A stretch of 64,000 nt of DNA from Lederbergia lenta NBRC 16444 (GCF_001591545.1 NZ_BCVC01000001.1:1984001-2048000); one strand, 5' to 3'. Positions 18,188-26,446 are shown, numbered from the stretch's first letter. Notes: generated by a model from the letters alone, not told the origin. Made by a program: numbers and translations.

Positions 18188-18224
18188 AAAAATCCCTCCT
18201 GCTATTCGATACAGGAGGGATTTT
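18188..18224 (-). terminator. Strong hairpin terminator
   Basis: AAAATCCCTCCTG pairs perfectly with CAGGAGGGATTTT across a 10-base loop, followed on the minus strand by T residues. It ends the chemoreceptor transcript. Confidence 0.9.
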
Positions 18225-18307
18225 ATTCATTTGGGTTTAGTAGATAATCTCAAATTATTATCGAATTTTTATTTAGTCGAGGAAATCTTACCTCAAATTC
18301 ATGTTTT

Positions 18308-20008
18308 TTATAACTTAAATCGACTAACTTCCGATTGCAAATCCACTGCTAATGTAGCTAAACCTTGACTACTAGAAGATATTTCTTCTGTTGCTGCCAA
18401 TTGTTCCTCTGTAGCGGCATTCGTTTCCTTGGCTCCATGTGCTGCCTGTTCAGCAAGCTTCTTTATTTCATCTCCGCCTGATGCTACTTCTTCTGAGACT
18501 GCTTGAACCTCTTCAATTGCTGCGGATACAGTTGCAACTGTATTGCCTACTTCATTTACTGCTTTCTCTATTTTCATGAAAATCTCACGCGATTTTCCAG
18601 AAGCTTGAAGCCCCATATCAATTTTCTCACTCCCGCTACTAATTGAATGGACTGCACGATTGGCATCTGCCTGAATAACCTTTACCATACTTGCAATTTC
18701 TGATGCGGATTGTTTCGACTGTTCAGCAAGTTTACGAACTTCTTTAGCCACAACAGCGAAACCTTTACCATATTCCCCTGCTCTTGCCGCTTCAATTGCT
18801 GCGTTTAAAGCAAGTAAATTTGTTTGCTCTGAAATATCAGTAATGATAGATGTAACATGCTGAATATCAGTAGAATGGTTCGCCATGACCTTAATAGAAA
18901 CGGCTGTTTCGGTTATTGTTGAATGAATATCATTCATTTGATCAGAGACAACACGTACAATAGCTGCTCCTTCATCTACAAAAAGATTCATCTTCTCAGT
19001 AGATTGAAGCATTTCTTCATTACTTTTACCAATCTGATAAATCCCCTTTGCCAGCTCGGTCATAGACAAAACGTTATGAGCTACTATTTGTATTTGCTGT
19101 TCACTACCTTTCATATGCATAGCTGCCGACTCAGCAACTAATTCGGATGAAGCCGTGCTTTCTTCCGAACTAGCCGATAATTGCTCTGATTGAGCAGCAA
19201 GTTGCACAGCTGAATCATTCATACTCTGAATAACTGAACGCAAATCTACCGTCATTTTGTTAAATGCGAAAGCCATATCACCAATTTCATCTTTATTTCT
19301 CACATTCATTTCCTCAATATGTAAATTTCCATTTGCAATCAGCGTTAACCCTTCCGTCATCTTTCGCACCGGTCGAGATATACTCCGACTAATAATCGCT
19401 GCTGCAATCACTAGGCTGATTATTGTAGCAACTATGATAAGACTAACCGTAAATATCGTTGCTCCAAACACAACAGTATCAAGATTCTCTCGAGCATTTC
19501 TCATATTTCTCTCTTGTACATCTTTTAATTTTGATGCCTTTTCCATGAGTATATCATTGAATATCTCCGCTTCGTTAGCTACTCTCCTAATCTCTGTATT
19601 ATCCTGACTTTTCATTTTCGCTAAAGCCTCTTCTATATGTGTTGTATACATTGTTTTAGCTAAGCCGACTTCCTTAACTAACTGTTTTGTATCAGGATCA
19701 TGGGTAATATCATCCAACTTTTTATGGACAATAAAATAAGCTTCATCTATATTTTTTAGCGAATCAAATTCTTTTTTATTTAAATTGATAATAAGGTCTT
19801 GCACGGTCTTTACTTCATCTTTTTGAATACTAATTAATTCATTCACCAAGTTTACCTTATGAACACGATCATTTAGTAAATGCTTATATTCTTCATCAAT
19901 ACGGAACATAGTCATTAATAATAATATGCCTACAACTACCAACATAAAAAGGACAGCTGAAAATCCGAGCCATAATTTCTTTGCAACTGTAAACTTTAAT
20001 TTCCTCAT
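18308..20008 (-). CDS. Methyl-accepting chemotaxis protein
   Basis: About 566 residues in standard order: membrane helix (12-33), a roughly 145-residue extracellular four-helix-bundle sensor (4HB_MCP type), second helix (about 180-205), HAMP domain, then a long coiled-coil signalling domain. The conserved hairpin tip reads [20 protein letters not shown], the CheA/CheW contact site. Methylation-site Glu/Gln repeats flank it. The frame extends 12 codons further upstream, but GGGGGA lies 8 bases before ATG 20008. The ligand is unknown. It is monocistronic, with a pair of palindromes upstream. Confidence 0.95.
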   Translation of the reverse strand: MRKLKFTVAKKLWLGFSAVLFMLVVVGILLLMTMFRIDEEYKHLLNDRVHKVNLVNELISIQKDEVKTVQDLIINLNKKEFDSLKNIDEAYFIVHKKLDDITHDPDTKQLVKEVGLAKTMYTTHIEEALAKMKSQDNTEIRRVANEAEIFNDILMEKASKLKDVQERNMRNARENLDTVVFGATIFTVSLIIVATIISLVIAAAIISRSISRPVRKMTEGLTLIANGNLHIEEMNVRNKDEIGDMAFAFNKMTVDLRSVIQSMNDSAVQLAAQSEQLSASSEESTASSELVAESAAMHMKGSEQQIQIVAHNVLSMTELAKGIYQIGKSNEEMLQSTEKMNLFVDEGAAIVRVVSDQMNDIHSTITETAVSIKVMANHSTDIQHVTSIITDISEQTNLLALNAAIEAARAGEYGKGFAVVAKEVRKLAEQSKQSASEIASMVKVIQADANRAVHSISSGSEKIDMGLQASGKSREIFMKIEKAVNEVGNTVATVSAAIEEVQAVSEEVASGGDEIKKLAEQAAHGAKETNAATEEQLAATEEISSSSQGLATLAVDLQSEVSRFKL

Positions 20009-20049
20009 TTTTATATTCCCCCTTAACATAATCATCTTCAACAATATAA

Positions 20050-20160
20050 GTTGTCATAACAAATATACTCATATTATATAAAATTTCCTTTATGGATGTT
20101 GCTAATTTGTCTAAACGCTTCATTCTCTATACTTATCTTATCGGATGTTGTCATGACAAA
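20050..20160. promoter_or_regulatory. Two copies of palindrome GTTGTCATRACAAA upstream of the chemoreceptor
   Basis: GTTGTCATAACAAA (20050-20063) and GTTGTCATGACAAA (20147-20160) differ at one base; the second contains the perfect palindrome TTGTCATGACAA. They lie 97 bases apart, on either side of an AT-rich stretch that could hold the chemoreceptor promoter. They look like operator sites for a dimeric regulator that is not identified here. Confidence 0.45.
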
Positions 20161-20499
20161 TTCAGTTAATATAAAAATTTAATAAATATTATTGATTAAA
20201 AATATTCATTATATACTTTGAATTAATAATATTTTATTTATCAAACGACGAGCTTTTTGTTTCACTCTTAACAAGCTAATGCTTTTTTATATTTTTCATA
20301 TTAAACATTTTTGTTATGTTGACGATAACAATATAGGTGAAAGGATGGGAGTAATACTGAGGTTTTATGTGATTAAATTTAAGGTGGCTGTACAATAAAA
20401 CATATACTATGTGTGATATAATCGGCTAGCTAACATAAGGTACGCAACTGTTAAATTACTTTTAACTTGGCAATCCAATATATCCACCTTCACAATGAT
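20161..20499. other. Non-coding AT-rich stretch
   Basis: No credible gene. It holds the inverted repeat TTGTTAT-n7-ATAACAA at 20311-20331 and a 17-codon frame (20345) without a usable ribosome site. Confidence 0.4.
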
Positions 20500-20524
20500 G
20501 CGATCTGCTGATCGCTATTTTTTT
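20500..20524 (+). terminator. Orphan intrinsic terminator
   Basis: GCGATC-TGCT-GATCGC followed by a T-rich tract. No gene on this strand is seen upstream within 2 kb; it may be left from a lost gene or end a small RNA. Confidence 0.6.
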
Positions 20525-20650
20525 GCATCTCCCCTAGGAAGTTCGAACCAATTTCACCATGATATCGATATTTCCAGGTGGTGTTTTTATCGAAAGTACG
20601 GATTTTTTAATAAGGATATTTACTTTAATTAATGGTAAGGGGACAGAATA

Positions 20651-21955
20651 ATGTTTGGAAAATACAGTACTAATAAGGGATTTTTATATGCTAGGTCCAT
20701 TTATTTAACTTTTATTTTAATGATGGGCCTTTTATTGGCTGCTTGTGCAGGAGATATTGAAACCAATGGTAAACAAATTGATCAAGATAAGAAGCAAACA
20801 GAAGGTGAACAGCTATTTACTCCTAAAATGAAAATAAATAGCTCTATAAATGATGATAATTTAAAAATCATTGGAGAAACCAATCTTCCTGATGAAACAA
20901 TTTTATTGTTAGCATTAGAAAGTTCAAATAATGAAAGAACAGAGATAGTTGTCACTGTTAAGAGTGGAAAGTTTTCAACCGACTCCATCCCTGTTGAAGA
21001 ATTAAAATCAGGTAAACAATTGATTAAGGCTTCTTTAGTCGACGAACAGCCTGATCCTGTCATAAATATAATTGGTGAAAATGGAAAATGGCTTACTGGT
21101 TCTCTCATTAATGAAGATCAGAAATTTCTACTAACAGTAAGCATAGACGTACCTGAATTGAAAGATGATTCCATAAACGGAATTAAAACAAAAGTCAAAA
21201 GAGTTGTTGATGGAGATACGATAAAAGTTACTATGGATGGTAAAGAGGAAACAGTCCGTCTTATTTTAGTTGATACCCCTGAAACGAAACACCCGCAAAT
21301 GGGAATTCAGCCGTTCGGTCCTGAAGCCTCTGACTTTACAACGAAAACTTTAGATGGTCAAGAAGTAACATTGGAGGTTGGTATTGAGGAACGTGATCGA
21401 TACGGAAGACTACTAGCCTATGTATGGATTGGGGACAAACTATTTAATAATATGCTGCTAGAAAAAGGACTAGCTCGGGTTGCCGTCTTCCCCCCTAACA
21501 CAAAGTATCTTGATCAATTTAATAGTACTCAAGATAAAGCAAAGGAAAAAGCTATTGGTATTTGGTCAATTGAAAACTATGTAACAGATAAAGGCTATAA
21601 AGAAAAAGACGAAAATAACAAATCAGCTGCTTCTACATCATCAAATCAAAAAAAGTCGGAAAATATAGTCGCGCCAAAACAATCAACTGAGCCAGCGACA
21701 AAATCCATCGAAAAATCCAAATCTGAAACAAAAACGGCGCCTCCCTCAACGCCTAAGCCAGCGCCAGCTCCAAAACCGACTTCAGATCCTCCAGTTGAAG
21801 TAGCTACTAACTGTGAAGGTCAAATCAAAGGAAGTAATAACGGTATCTATCACACACCAGGAAGTACGTATTACAGTAGAACAACAAATGTAGCTCAATG
21901 GTTCTGCTCTCCAGAAGAAGCTGAAAAAGCCGGATATAGGGCACCAAAACGATAA
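20651..21955 (+). CDS. Thermonuclease (SNase) lipoprotein with C-terminal GIYHTPG-type domain
   Basis: A 434-residue surface nuclease. A hydrophobic signal ends in a lipobox (LLAACAG, Cys about 33). Residues 50-165 form a beta-rich region of unknown role. The SNase domain covers about 172-310, with [24 protein letters not shown] and [13 protein letters not shown] carrying the catalytic Arg/Asp/Glu set. A Ser/Lys/Pro-rich spacer follows, then a small Cys-containing domain ([15 protein letters not shown] ... [18 protein letters not shown]) often found at the end of such nucleases. It would degrade DNA or RNA at the cell surface. It is a single-gene unit with its own terminator. Confidence 0.92.
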   Translation: MFGKYSTNKGFLYARSIYLTFILMMGLLLAACAGDIETNGKQIDQDKKQTEGEQLFTPKMKINSSINDDNLKIIGETNLPDETILLLALESSNNERTEIVVTVKSGKFSTDSIPVEELKSGKQLIKASLVDEQPDPVINIIGENGKWLTGSLINEDQKFLLTVSIDVPELKDDSINGIKTKVKRVVDGDTIKVTMDGKEETVRLILVDTPETKHPQMGIQPFGPEASDFTTKTLDGQEVTLEVGIEERDRYGRLLAYVWIGDKLFNNMLLEKGLARVAVFPPNTKYLDQFNSTQDKAKEKAIGIWSIENYVTDKGYKEKDENNKSAASTSSNQKKSENIVAPKQSTEPATKSIEKSKSETKTAPPSTPKPAPAPKPTSDPPVEVATNCEGQIKGSNNGIYHTPGSTYYSRTTNVAQWFCSPEEAEKAGYRAPKR

Positions 21956-21977
21956 AGGTATGAGTATTTAATCTTTG

Positions 21978-22006
21978 AGACCTCATTATTTATGGGGTCT
22001 TTTTTA
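21978..22006 (+). terminator. Intrinsic terminator of the thermonuclease gene
   Basis: AGACCTCA pairs with TGGGGTCT through one wobble and is followed by six T residues, 23 bases after the stop. Confidence 0.85.
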
Positions 22007-22269
22007 CGTATAACAAAATTCATGGAACATTTTCCCCTCAAACACATATGGCTTATAATTTGTTTAACGATGAACAATAAATCTTTCCAGTAAGGGCGCT
22101 ACTTTTATAATAGCGTTCTATTATTAGTATTTCCGGTATAAATGAATGGTTAGTAGATATTTTTCCTATATTTTTTAATTATTGATTTGTTCATTATCTA
22201 ATTTGTATCAAAACATATTTTAAGCGAACAATAATGATAATCATATTAAAAGTAATGGAGTGTTTATAC

Positions 22270-22737
22270 ATGACCCTTAAAATAATTTTATTCATTGTTT
22301 TTCTTTTACCTTGGTTATCTTTATTTTTTGCTTCAAAGGAAACAATTAAAAAATATATGCCTGTTACGATATTCACCGCGTTTTTAATGACTATCATTTT
22401 TCAAATCGCCTATACATATAAATGGTGGACCATTCATGAATATATTGTTCCTTGGGGTTATATGAATGATGTAAGTTTCACATATGGATTATTTTCAGTA
22501 GGAACCTTTTGGATTTTCGTCCTCACCTTCCATAAATTTTCGACTTTTATCGTAACCAATTTCGTTATGGATGCATTAATGAGCTTTATCGTTCTTCCTC
22601 TTCTAAGAGTTGCAGGTATTTCGGAATATAAAAATATTGCTGCTTGGCAATACTTTTTAGTTATTTTTTCACTTTCATTTGTCATCTATTTTTATCATAC
22701 ATGGCAATCCAAAATTTTCATTTCAGATAAAGATTAA
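22270..22737 (+). CDS. Integral membrane protein, function unknown
   Basis: About 155 residues with four to five hydrophobic helices (roughly 3-20, 30-48, 75-95, 100-125, 130-148) and few charged residues. Motifs such as WWTIHEYIVPWGYMNDV are reminiscent of uncharacterised Bacillus membrane proteins, but no family can be named with confidence. The frame is open 12 codons further up, but TGGAGTG lies 8 bases before ATG 22270. It is a single gene with a terminator, just outside the left edge of the tRNA-Val island. Confidence 0.7.
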   Translation: MTLKIILFIVFLLPWLSLFFASKETIKKYMPVTIFTAFLMTIIFQIAYTYKWWTIHEYIVPWGYMNDVSFTYGLFSVGTFWIFVLTFHKFSTFIVTNFVMDALMSFIVLPLLRVAGISEYKNIAAWQYFLVIFSLSFVIYFYHTWQSKIFISDKD

Positions 22738-22809
22738 TTATCAGTAATGAAATCGTTGCATTGTACACTGTCCCAACTGGTAATATATAGTTAATACTTA
22801 AATACTCAA

Positions 22810-22835
22810 AACCCCTTCTCGATTGAGAGGGGGTT
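22810..22835 (+). terminator. Intrinsic terminator
   Basis: AACCCCTTCTC pairs with GAGAGGGGGTT (one wobble) around GATT and is followed by a T-rich tract, 73 bases after the membrane gene. Confidence 0.85.
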
Positions 22836-22933
22836 ATTTATTACCAATACTAAATTGGTCACGATCTATTAAATTCATATAAAATACGCTGCTTCTAATC
22901 TCTTAGAAACAGCGTATCCACAATGTTTTTCGA

Positions 22934-22971
22934 TATGATTCCTGAGTGGCTCCTCCACCCTGTCAAGGTGG
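22934..22971 (-). repeat. Left attachment-site relic (tRNA-Val 3' half)
   Basis: TATGATTCC (22934-22942) and CTCCACCCTGTCAAGGTGG (22953-22971) are identical to 28561-28569 and 28591-28609 within tRNA-Val. Relative to the tRNA, 11 bases are missing between them and three differ. The shared part runs from the anticodon arm to the 3' end, the usual crossover region for tRNA-targeting integrases. Confidence 0.75.
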
Positions 22972-23083
22972 ACAACCTATACCGAACAGGACCGAACAAC
23001 ATGCTTTAATCCTTATTACATAAGGGTTTTTGAATTGGCTTTATGATTAATGCCGAACGAAAAAAGTACTTATTGGCAAATTG

Positions 23084-23102
23084 CGTCAACAATACGTCAA
23101 CA
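23084..23102 (+). promoter_or_regulatory. Candidate integrase arm-type sites
   Basis: CGTCAACA occurs twice 11 bases apart (23084-23091, 23095-23102) about 115 bases inside the left end. It occurs once more at 28484-28491, just inside the right end after the integrase. Short direct repeats in these places are typical arm-binding sites of tyrosine recombinases. No binding data exist here. Confidence 0.45.
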
Positions 23103-23349
23103 GTTATAAGTATAATATAAAAATGAACAATGTACCTAGTATTATCACAATATAAAATTATCTTATTTCATAAAAAAGTAAAAACTTCCATAGTCATTCC
23201 GTTTGCGGCATCCGCTGTAATCTGCCTTGAATAACATCACTTCATCAGCTAAACTAATTTATAGAATAAACTTTTGTAACGAAACTACAGGAAATAGCGA
23301 ATGGAAAAATCTTGTTACGTCTACGCTATTTCCACTTAGGAGGGAATAA

Positions 23350-23988
23350 ATGAGAGAAGAAGAAAAAATATTTAATGGAATCCTTTTTTCGCCTGGAGAG
23401 CCGGAGTTAAAAACAATAAAGCTCCGATCCCACAACCTGTGTTCAGAATATAACCGCACTTTCGAAGATGAAACTGAAAAAAGACAAGCGATCATTTCAA
23501 ATATTTTCCATAGGATTGGAGAGAATGGCCGTCTACAAGGACCCATTTATGTCCACTACGGAAAACATACAGAAATTGGCGATTACTTCTTTGCAAACTT
23601 TAATTTAACCATTCAAGATGATGCACGGGTCGTTATTGGTGATCATTGTAATTTCGGCCCAAATGTGACTATCGTTACACCTGTACACCCAATGCTTCCA
23701 GATGAACGCCGCGCAATTATGGATAAAGACGGTGTGCCTAAGCATATGTGCTATGCAAAACCTGTCAAAATTGGTAATGATTGCTGGTTTGGAGCAAATG
23801 TCGTTGTTTGTCCAGGAGTAACAATCGGAGATAATTGCGTGATTGGGGCAGGTAGTGTGGTTGTAAAGGACATTCCAAGCAATAGCTTTGCGGCTGGCAA
23901 CCCTTGCAGAGTAATCCGAGAAATCACTGAACGAGAAAGCATGATACATAAACCAGAAATTTTGGATGACAATAGAATTATAGAATAA
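23350..23988 (+). CDS. Sugar O-acetyltransferase (maltose/galactoside acetyltransferase family)
   Basis: A 212-residue left-handed beta-helix acetyltransferase. The N-terminal helical cap (residues 1-60) precedes hexapeptide repeats such as IGDYFFANFNLTI, IGDHCNFGPNVTI, IGNDCWFGANVVV and IGDNCVIGAGSVV. The catalytic histidine is in VTPVHPM. The end, AAGNPCRVIREI, is typical of Maa/LacA. It moves acetyl from acetyl-CoA to a sugar hydroxyl, probably as detoxification; it is cytoplasmic. It is the only metabolic gene inside the tRNA-Val island and is either cargo or host DNA trapped there. The ribosome site is AGGAGGG. Confidence 0.92.
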   Translation: MREEEKIFNGILFSPGEPELKTIKLRSHNLCSEYNRTFEDETEKRQAIISNIFHRIGENGRLQGPIYVHYGKHTEIGDYFFANFNLTIQDDARVVIGDHCNFGPNVTIVTPVHPMLPDERRAIMDKDGVPKHMCYAKPVKIGNDCWFGANVVVCPGVTIGDNCVIGAGSVVVKDIPSNSFAAGNPCRVIREITERESMIHKPEILDDNRIIE

Positions 23989-24064
23989 GAACGTTGTTTT
24001 TTCTTTTCCCTATAGTAATTGTAGTTGGAACTTTTATTAAAACTATCGATTCGAAAATACAAAT

Positions 24065-24092
24065 AAAGCCCAACTCAATTGAGATGGGCTTT
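24065..24092. terminator. Bidirectional terminator
   Basis: AAAGCCCA-A-CTC pairs with GAG-A-TGGGCTTT around AATT, between the convergent acetyltransferase and YolD-like genes; its end touches the YolD stop codon. Confidence 0.8.
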
Positions 24093-24436
24093 AATCAACA
24101 ATCGCTATATTTGTTATATCATCAAAACCAACATACTCCACATCAAACTCATCGATATCTAGACGGCTCCTCTTTAATTGCATGTTAACATTGTTTAACC
24201 ATCCTATTACATCTTCAAAGAATCCGTCTTTCCAGATTGTGATTTTAAGCTTCTGATTATTTATTTGCGCATCTGAAATAATCTGTGCAAATTCTTGCCA
24301 TTGCTGCTCGTCATTCTCGGGCAGCTTTTTTATTTTCATGTTTCATTTGATGTATTGCAGAGACATGCTCGGGTAGCATCATGCAGCTGGACTCCCATCT
24401 TAAGTTATAGCCAGGTGTAAGCTTGTTAACCATCAT
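24091..24436 (-). pseudogene. YolD-like protein gene, frameshifted
   Basis: Two frames join into one YolD-like protein of about 114 residues. The first part contains NLRWESSCMMLPEHVSAIHQ then MKHENKK. The second contains NDEQQWQEFAQIISDA, ITIWKDGFFEDVIGWLNNV and YVGFDDITNIAIVD, the usual C-terminal beta-barrel. They are offset by one base at a run of six A (24326-24331); one A fewer would restore the frame. YolD proteins usually accompany Y-family DNA polymerases (UvrX), but none is present here. The start ATG overlaps the stop of the WYL-like gene (ATGA). Confidence 0.72.
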
Positions 24437-24599
24437 GCACCCTTCTTTTGTCGCAGAGGTCCGACTGAAAGGACATTAGCGAGCTTAAATGTGCGAAACT
24501 TCTTCCTATAGTAGCAATAAGCTTGTACTCCATCATCTGATACTTTAGCACCTTAATGATAGGTTGTGAAACAGTTCCATCATTAGATAAGTAAATCAT
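24433..24599 (-). pseudogene. Short WYL-like protein gene, frameshifted
   Basis: The first frame gives MIYLSNDGTVSQPIIKVLK. After a one-base shift near 24541-24551 the second frame gives DDGVQAYCYYRKKFRTFKLA then NVLSVGPLRQKKGA. Together these make a short protein like the small WYL-type partners found before yolD in Bacilli (beta-strands with AYCY...R..FKLxNxLS). WYL domains bind nucleic acid or ligands. It ends in ATGA overlap with the YolD-like gene, so both formed one operon and both are broken by a single shift. Confidence 0.55.
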
Positions 24600-24627
24600 T
24601 TCAAATTTAATTTTGTGTAATAAAATC

Positions 24628-24656
24628 TTGCATTATAATACTACGCATAGTATGAT
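24628..24656 (+). promoter_or_regulatory. Promoter with embedded palindromic operator
   Basis: TTGCAT, 17 bases, TATGAT form a good sigma-A promoter 30 bases before the small-peptide gene at 24686. The spacer and start of the -10 carry the perfect palindrome ATACTA-CGCA-TAGTAT (24638-24653). On the opposite strand TATAAT at the same spot could serve the WYL/YolD operon. A repressor bound here would control both directions. Confidence 0.6.
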
Positions 24657-24685
24657 GGGGATATAGAAACAAAGGAGGTGAAAAA

Positions 24686-24823
24686 GTGGAATGCTTAGGA
24701 AAAATAATAGCCCTAGCGTTCATTGCCTTGCAACTTCATTCTAAGTGGCTCGACAACCGGAAGAAGAAGTTGGAAAACAAGAAGCTAGAGCTAGAAAACA
24801 GAAGAAGGAGAAGAGGAGGTTAA
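24686..24823 (+). CDS. Small peptide with hydrophobic N-terminus and basic coiled-coil tail
   Basis: A 45-residue frame starting at GTG, 5 bases after a full AAAGGAGGTGA. Residues 4-17 (LGKIIALAFIALQL) are hydrophobic, enough for a short membrane helix. The rest is a highly charged helix ending in five arginines. A GAGGAG/CTCCTC hairpin overlaps the stop. It follows the palindrome-controlled promoter at 24628. Layout resembles single-helix toxins or phage small proteins, but no family is recognised. Confidence 0.6.
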   Translation: MECLGKIIALAFIALQLHSKWLDNRKKKLENKKLELENRRRRRGG

Positions 24824-24858
24824 CTCCTCTCTCCTTTCCCTAAGTATACCACGAAATT

Positions 24859-25005
24859 ATGAAAACTTTAAATATCTTATTGGTTGTCTCTCTCGTTGTA
24901 TTGCTTGGACTGTATGTTCAAGGGTATTATTTGAAGTGTAAAAATAGAAGGTTGTTAAAGGAGTGCGAAAGACTTGAAAAAGAACAATCAAACAGAAGCA
25001 AATAA
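24859..25005 (+). CDS. Small single-helix membrane peptide
   Basis: A 48-residue frame. Residues 5-24 (NILLVVSLVVLLGLYVQGYY) make a clear membrane helix followed by a basic, coiled-coil-prone tail. No strong ribosome site precedes the ATG, so translation may depend on the gene 36 bases upstream. Its last 32 bases overlap the next gene in another frame. Of the small frames here this has the most obvious membrane segment. Confidence 0.45.
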   Translation: MKTLNILLVVSLVVLLGLYVQGYYLKCKNRRLLKECERLEKEQSNRSK

Positions 25006-25159
25006 AAAGTGGCAAGAAAAAAATAAAGAACGCGCTAAATATTTAAGTGATCGCTCCAGGGCAAGAAGTTTTATTCGTAATAGAGCGGAATTAGAAGATA
25101 TAGAGGAATTTCGCCAACTATTAATGGATCGTGAGGAAGCGCTCAAAAATGAAGATTAA
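24974..25159 (+). CDS. Small Arg/Lys-rich phage/plasmid-type protein
   Basis: A 61-residue soluble, highly charged helical protein (KKWQEKNKERAKYLSDRSRA then RSFIRNRA and ELEDIEEFRQLL). Proteins of this look are common in Bacillus and Staphylococcus phages and plasmids and have no known role; nucleic-acid binding is plausible. It starts at TTG 10 bases after AAAGGAG and overlaps the preceding frame. A terminator follows 76 bases after the stop. It is the last gene of the small rightward operon of the island. Confidence 0.65.
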   Translation: MKKNNQTEANKKWQEKNKERAKYLSDRSRARSFIRNRAELEDIEEFRQLLMDREEALKNED

Positions 25160-25235
25160 ATTTGGTTTGCGTAAACCTAGTATTAATGGTAAGTTCAACG
25201 CACTACGATTGATATGTTTGAGTTGATTAGAAAGT

Positions 25236-25274
25236 AAAAAAGCGCCCCATCCACATAAGGATAGAGCGCTTTTT
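25236..25274. terminator. Bidirectional terminator
   Basis: AAAAAGCGC pairs with GCGCTTTTT, with an inner ATCC/GGAT stem. It lies between the rightward small-gene operon and the leftward HTH gene. Confidence 0.9.
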
Positions 25275-25277
25275 ATT

Positions 25278-25526
25278 TTATACATCATAAGGGCGATATT
25301 TCTTTCTAAGTTCTTCAAGCTCTTCTTTCTTCTCTTCCAGATCAGATCGAAGAAATAGGCTTACACGTGAAAGTTTTTTAATTGGTGTTATTTTCCCCGC
25401 CTCAATCAATTGGCTCATGCGTCCCCTGCTTACACCTAACACTTCCATAGCCTCAGTTGTAGTTAATACATCATTTTTTATGAAATTTTCAACATCTTCC
25501 CTAGTTTCTAATACGATTTTAGTCAC
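25278..25526 (-). CDS. Helix-turn-helix DNA-binding protein (excisionase/MerR-like)
   Basis: An 82-residue protein. Residues 20-45 (LTTTEAMEVLGVSRGRMSQL, then IEAGKITPI) form a winged-helix motif of the excisionase/MerR type. The C-terminus is a charged helix (EEKKEELEELRKKYRP). Such proteins act in mobile elements as excisionases or small repressors. Start GTG 25526 lies behind GGTGGGGG and overlaps the stop of the upstream membrane-protein gene. It could be the ligand of the nearby palindromic operator, or the partner of the broken integrase; neither is shown. Confidence 0.75.
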   Translation of the reverse strand: MTKIVLETREDVENFIKNDVLTTTEAMEVLGVSRGRMSQLIEAGKITPIKKLSRVSLFLRSDLEEKKEELEELRKKYRPYDV

Positions 25527-25714
25527 TTTTCCCCCACCTTTCTCTTGTAGATAATCATGATGATACGTACTAAGTGGGTAATAATTATTAAACCGAAAAC
25601 AGCTAAAAATACCTTGTTCGCAGTCGTTAATTCATTGAAATCAATCCAAGTAAAGGTCATTGCCGCAAGCACAACCAGCATTGTTGCATTAGTATAACCG
25701 AATTTTTTTAGCAT
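25523..25714 (-). CDS. Small two-helix membrane protein
   Basis: A 63-residue protein with two hydrophobic helices (about 9-24 and 33-55) and a basic C-terminus. Size and topology recall holins or small phage membrane proteins, but there is no lysin nearby. No clear ribosome site precedes the ATG. It overlaps the HTH gene by 4 bases, which argues that both are read as one unit. Confidence 0.6.
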   Translation of the reverse strand: MLKKFGYTNATMLVVLAAMTFTWIDFNELTTANKVFLAVFGLIIITHLVRIIMIIYKRKVGEK

Positions 25715-25771
25715 TATTTTTAGTGGATGTGATATAGTTTTAATAAGGGGAGGTTTTACCCTCCCTGTTGG

Positions 25772-25948
25772 TTACTTGCGACGCTTCTTTTGCCGAGGGC
25801 GTCGCTTTTCTTTTTGTGTCTGTTGCTTGCTCTTATCTTTTCTAATGTCAAGTAGATCCTTCAAACCCGATGTTACCGCTTTGAAAGCCGCGGCTGTTAC
25901 ACCGATAAGGGCGATTAGCTCTTTGACATCTGCATCTTTCACACCCAC
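25772..25948 (-). CDS. Small protein with very basic C-terminus
   Basis: A 58-residue frame starting at GTG 7 bases behind AGGAGGTGA. Residues 10-30 form an apolar helix (ELIALIGVTAAAFKAVTSGL); the last 20 residues are almost all Lys, Arg and Gln. The overall plan recalls the SPbeta type I toxin YonT (hydrophobic helix, then Arg/Lys tail), though the helix here is less hydrophobic and no sequence match is claimed. The final codons lie in a GCGACGC/GCGTCGC hairpin (25778-25805). It is first of a three-gene leftward unit. Confidence 0.6.
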   Translation of the reverse strand: MGVKDADVKELIALIGVTAAAFKAVTSGLKDLLDIRKDKSKQQTQKEKRRPRQKKRRK

Positions 25949-26030
25949 TTTCCTTCACCTCCTTATAAATATATAACATACCTGCAAACATATGTATATA
26001 GGTATTTGAAGTATTTTTAAGTTTAACCCC

Positions 26031-26102
26031 AAAAAAGCGACCCGTCCAAATAAATGGATAGGTCGCTATTAGTTTTTAATCTAGGTCAGCGCTGGGCTTT
26101 TT
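26031..26102 (-). repeat. Duplicated terminator repeat, copy 1
   Basis: A hairpin (AGCGACCCGTCCA pairing with TGGATAGGTCGCT, two imperfect positions) is followed by the conserved stretch TTAGTTTTTAATCTAGGTCA and GCT. The same unit occurs at 27003-27078 with about 85% identity by eye. On the minus strand the hairpin ends in TTTTTT, a good terminator for the gene at 26115-26300. The extra conserved 25 bases are not needed for termination. Confidence 0.75.
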
Positions 26103-26114
26103 CTTACTCATGCC

Positions 26115-26300
26115 TTAGTAGCGATCGTCTCTACGTTCTCTACATCGGCATTCAAAGTCACGATCACGTCTGCGGTCACGATCATGGTCACAATGATCGT
26201 CACGTTCTCCTCTTACTTCTCTACATTCACAAATCAACCTTACTCGTCGTCTCCGTCGGTCTTCTCTTTCCCCACCAACATAATCATCTTCAAAATACAT
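26115..26300 (-). CDS. Arg/Asp/Cys-rich low-complexity small protein
   Basis: A 61-residue protein: MYFEDDYVGGEREDRRRRR, then alternating Arg, Asp and Cys (CECREVRGERDDHCDHDRDR). AAGGGG lies 10 bases before the ATG and a terminator follows, so it looks expressed. The composition recalls spore-coat proteins or a metal-binding tail (five Cys, two His), but no family is recognised. It is inside the tRNA-Val island, unusual for a coat gene. Confidence 0.55.
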   Translation of the reverse strand: MYFEDDYVGGEREDRRRRRVRLICECREVRGERDDHCDHDRDRRRDRDFECRCRERRDDRY

Positions 26301-26423
26301 ATTCTCATCGCCCCTTAATATTTTTAAAGTCGGCCGACCTTATTAAATAATATATTGTTAAATGGTATGTGATGATTGGACAATCTAACTGGTAAAACTG
26401 TGCATTATTTATCAAATAAAAAA

Positions 26424-26446
26424 AGCTCCTCAATTTAGAGGAGGCT
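26424..26446 (-). terminator. Hairpin terminator
   Basis: AGCTCCTC pairs with GAGGAGGCT with one bulged base; on the minus strand seven T follow. No convincing gene on this strand is seen just upstream (26450-26990). Confidence 0.6.

Noticed and set aside
19896-20123. 75-residue frame upstream of and overlapping the chemoreceptor start
   Set aside because: Lies mostly in the promoter region, out of frame with the receptor and without a ribosome site.
20345-20398. 17-codon frame (MGVILRF...) after GTGAAAGG
   Set aside because: Ribosome site too close to the ATG, no terminator directly after, and no conservation can be argued.
22230-22250. Fur-box-like TGATAAT upstream of the membrane gene
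   Set aside because: Only the left half fits; the right half matches 4 of 7 positions, expected by chance in AT-rich DNA.
26054-26350. Rightward frame opposite the Arg/Asp-rich gene, starting MDRSLLVFNLGQ
   Set aside because: It is the complement of the minus-strand gene plus the terminator repeat; the same first residues arise at 27023 only because the repeat is duplicated. No ribosome site.
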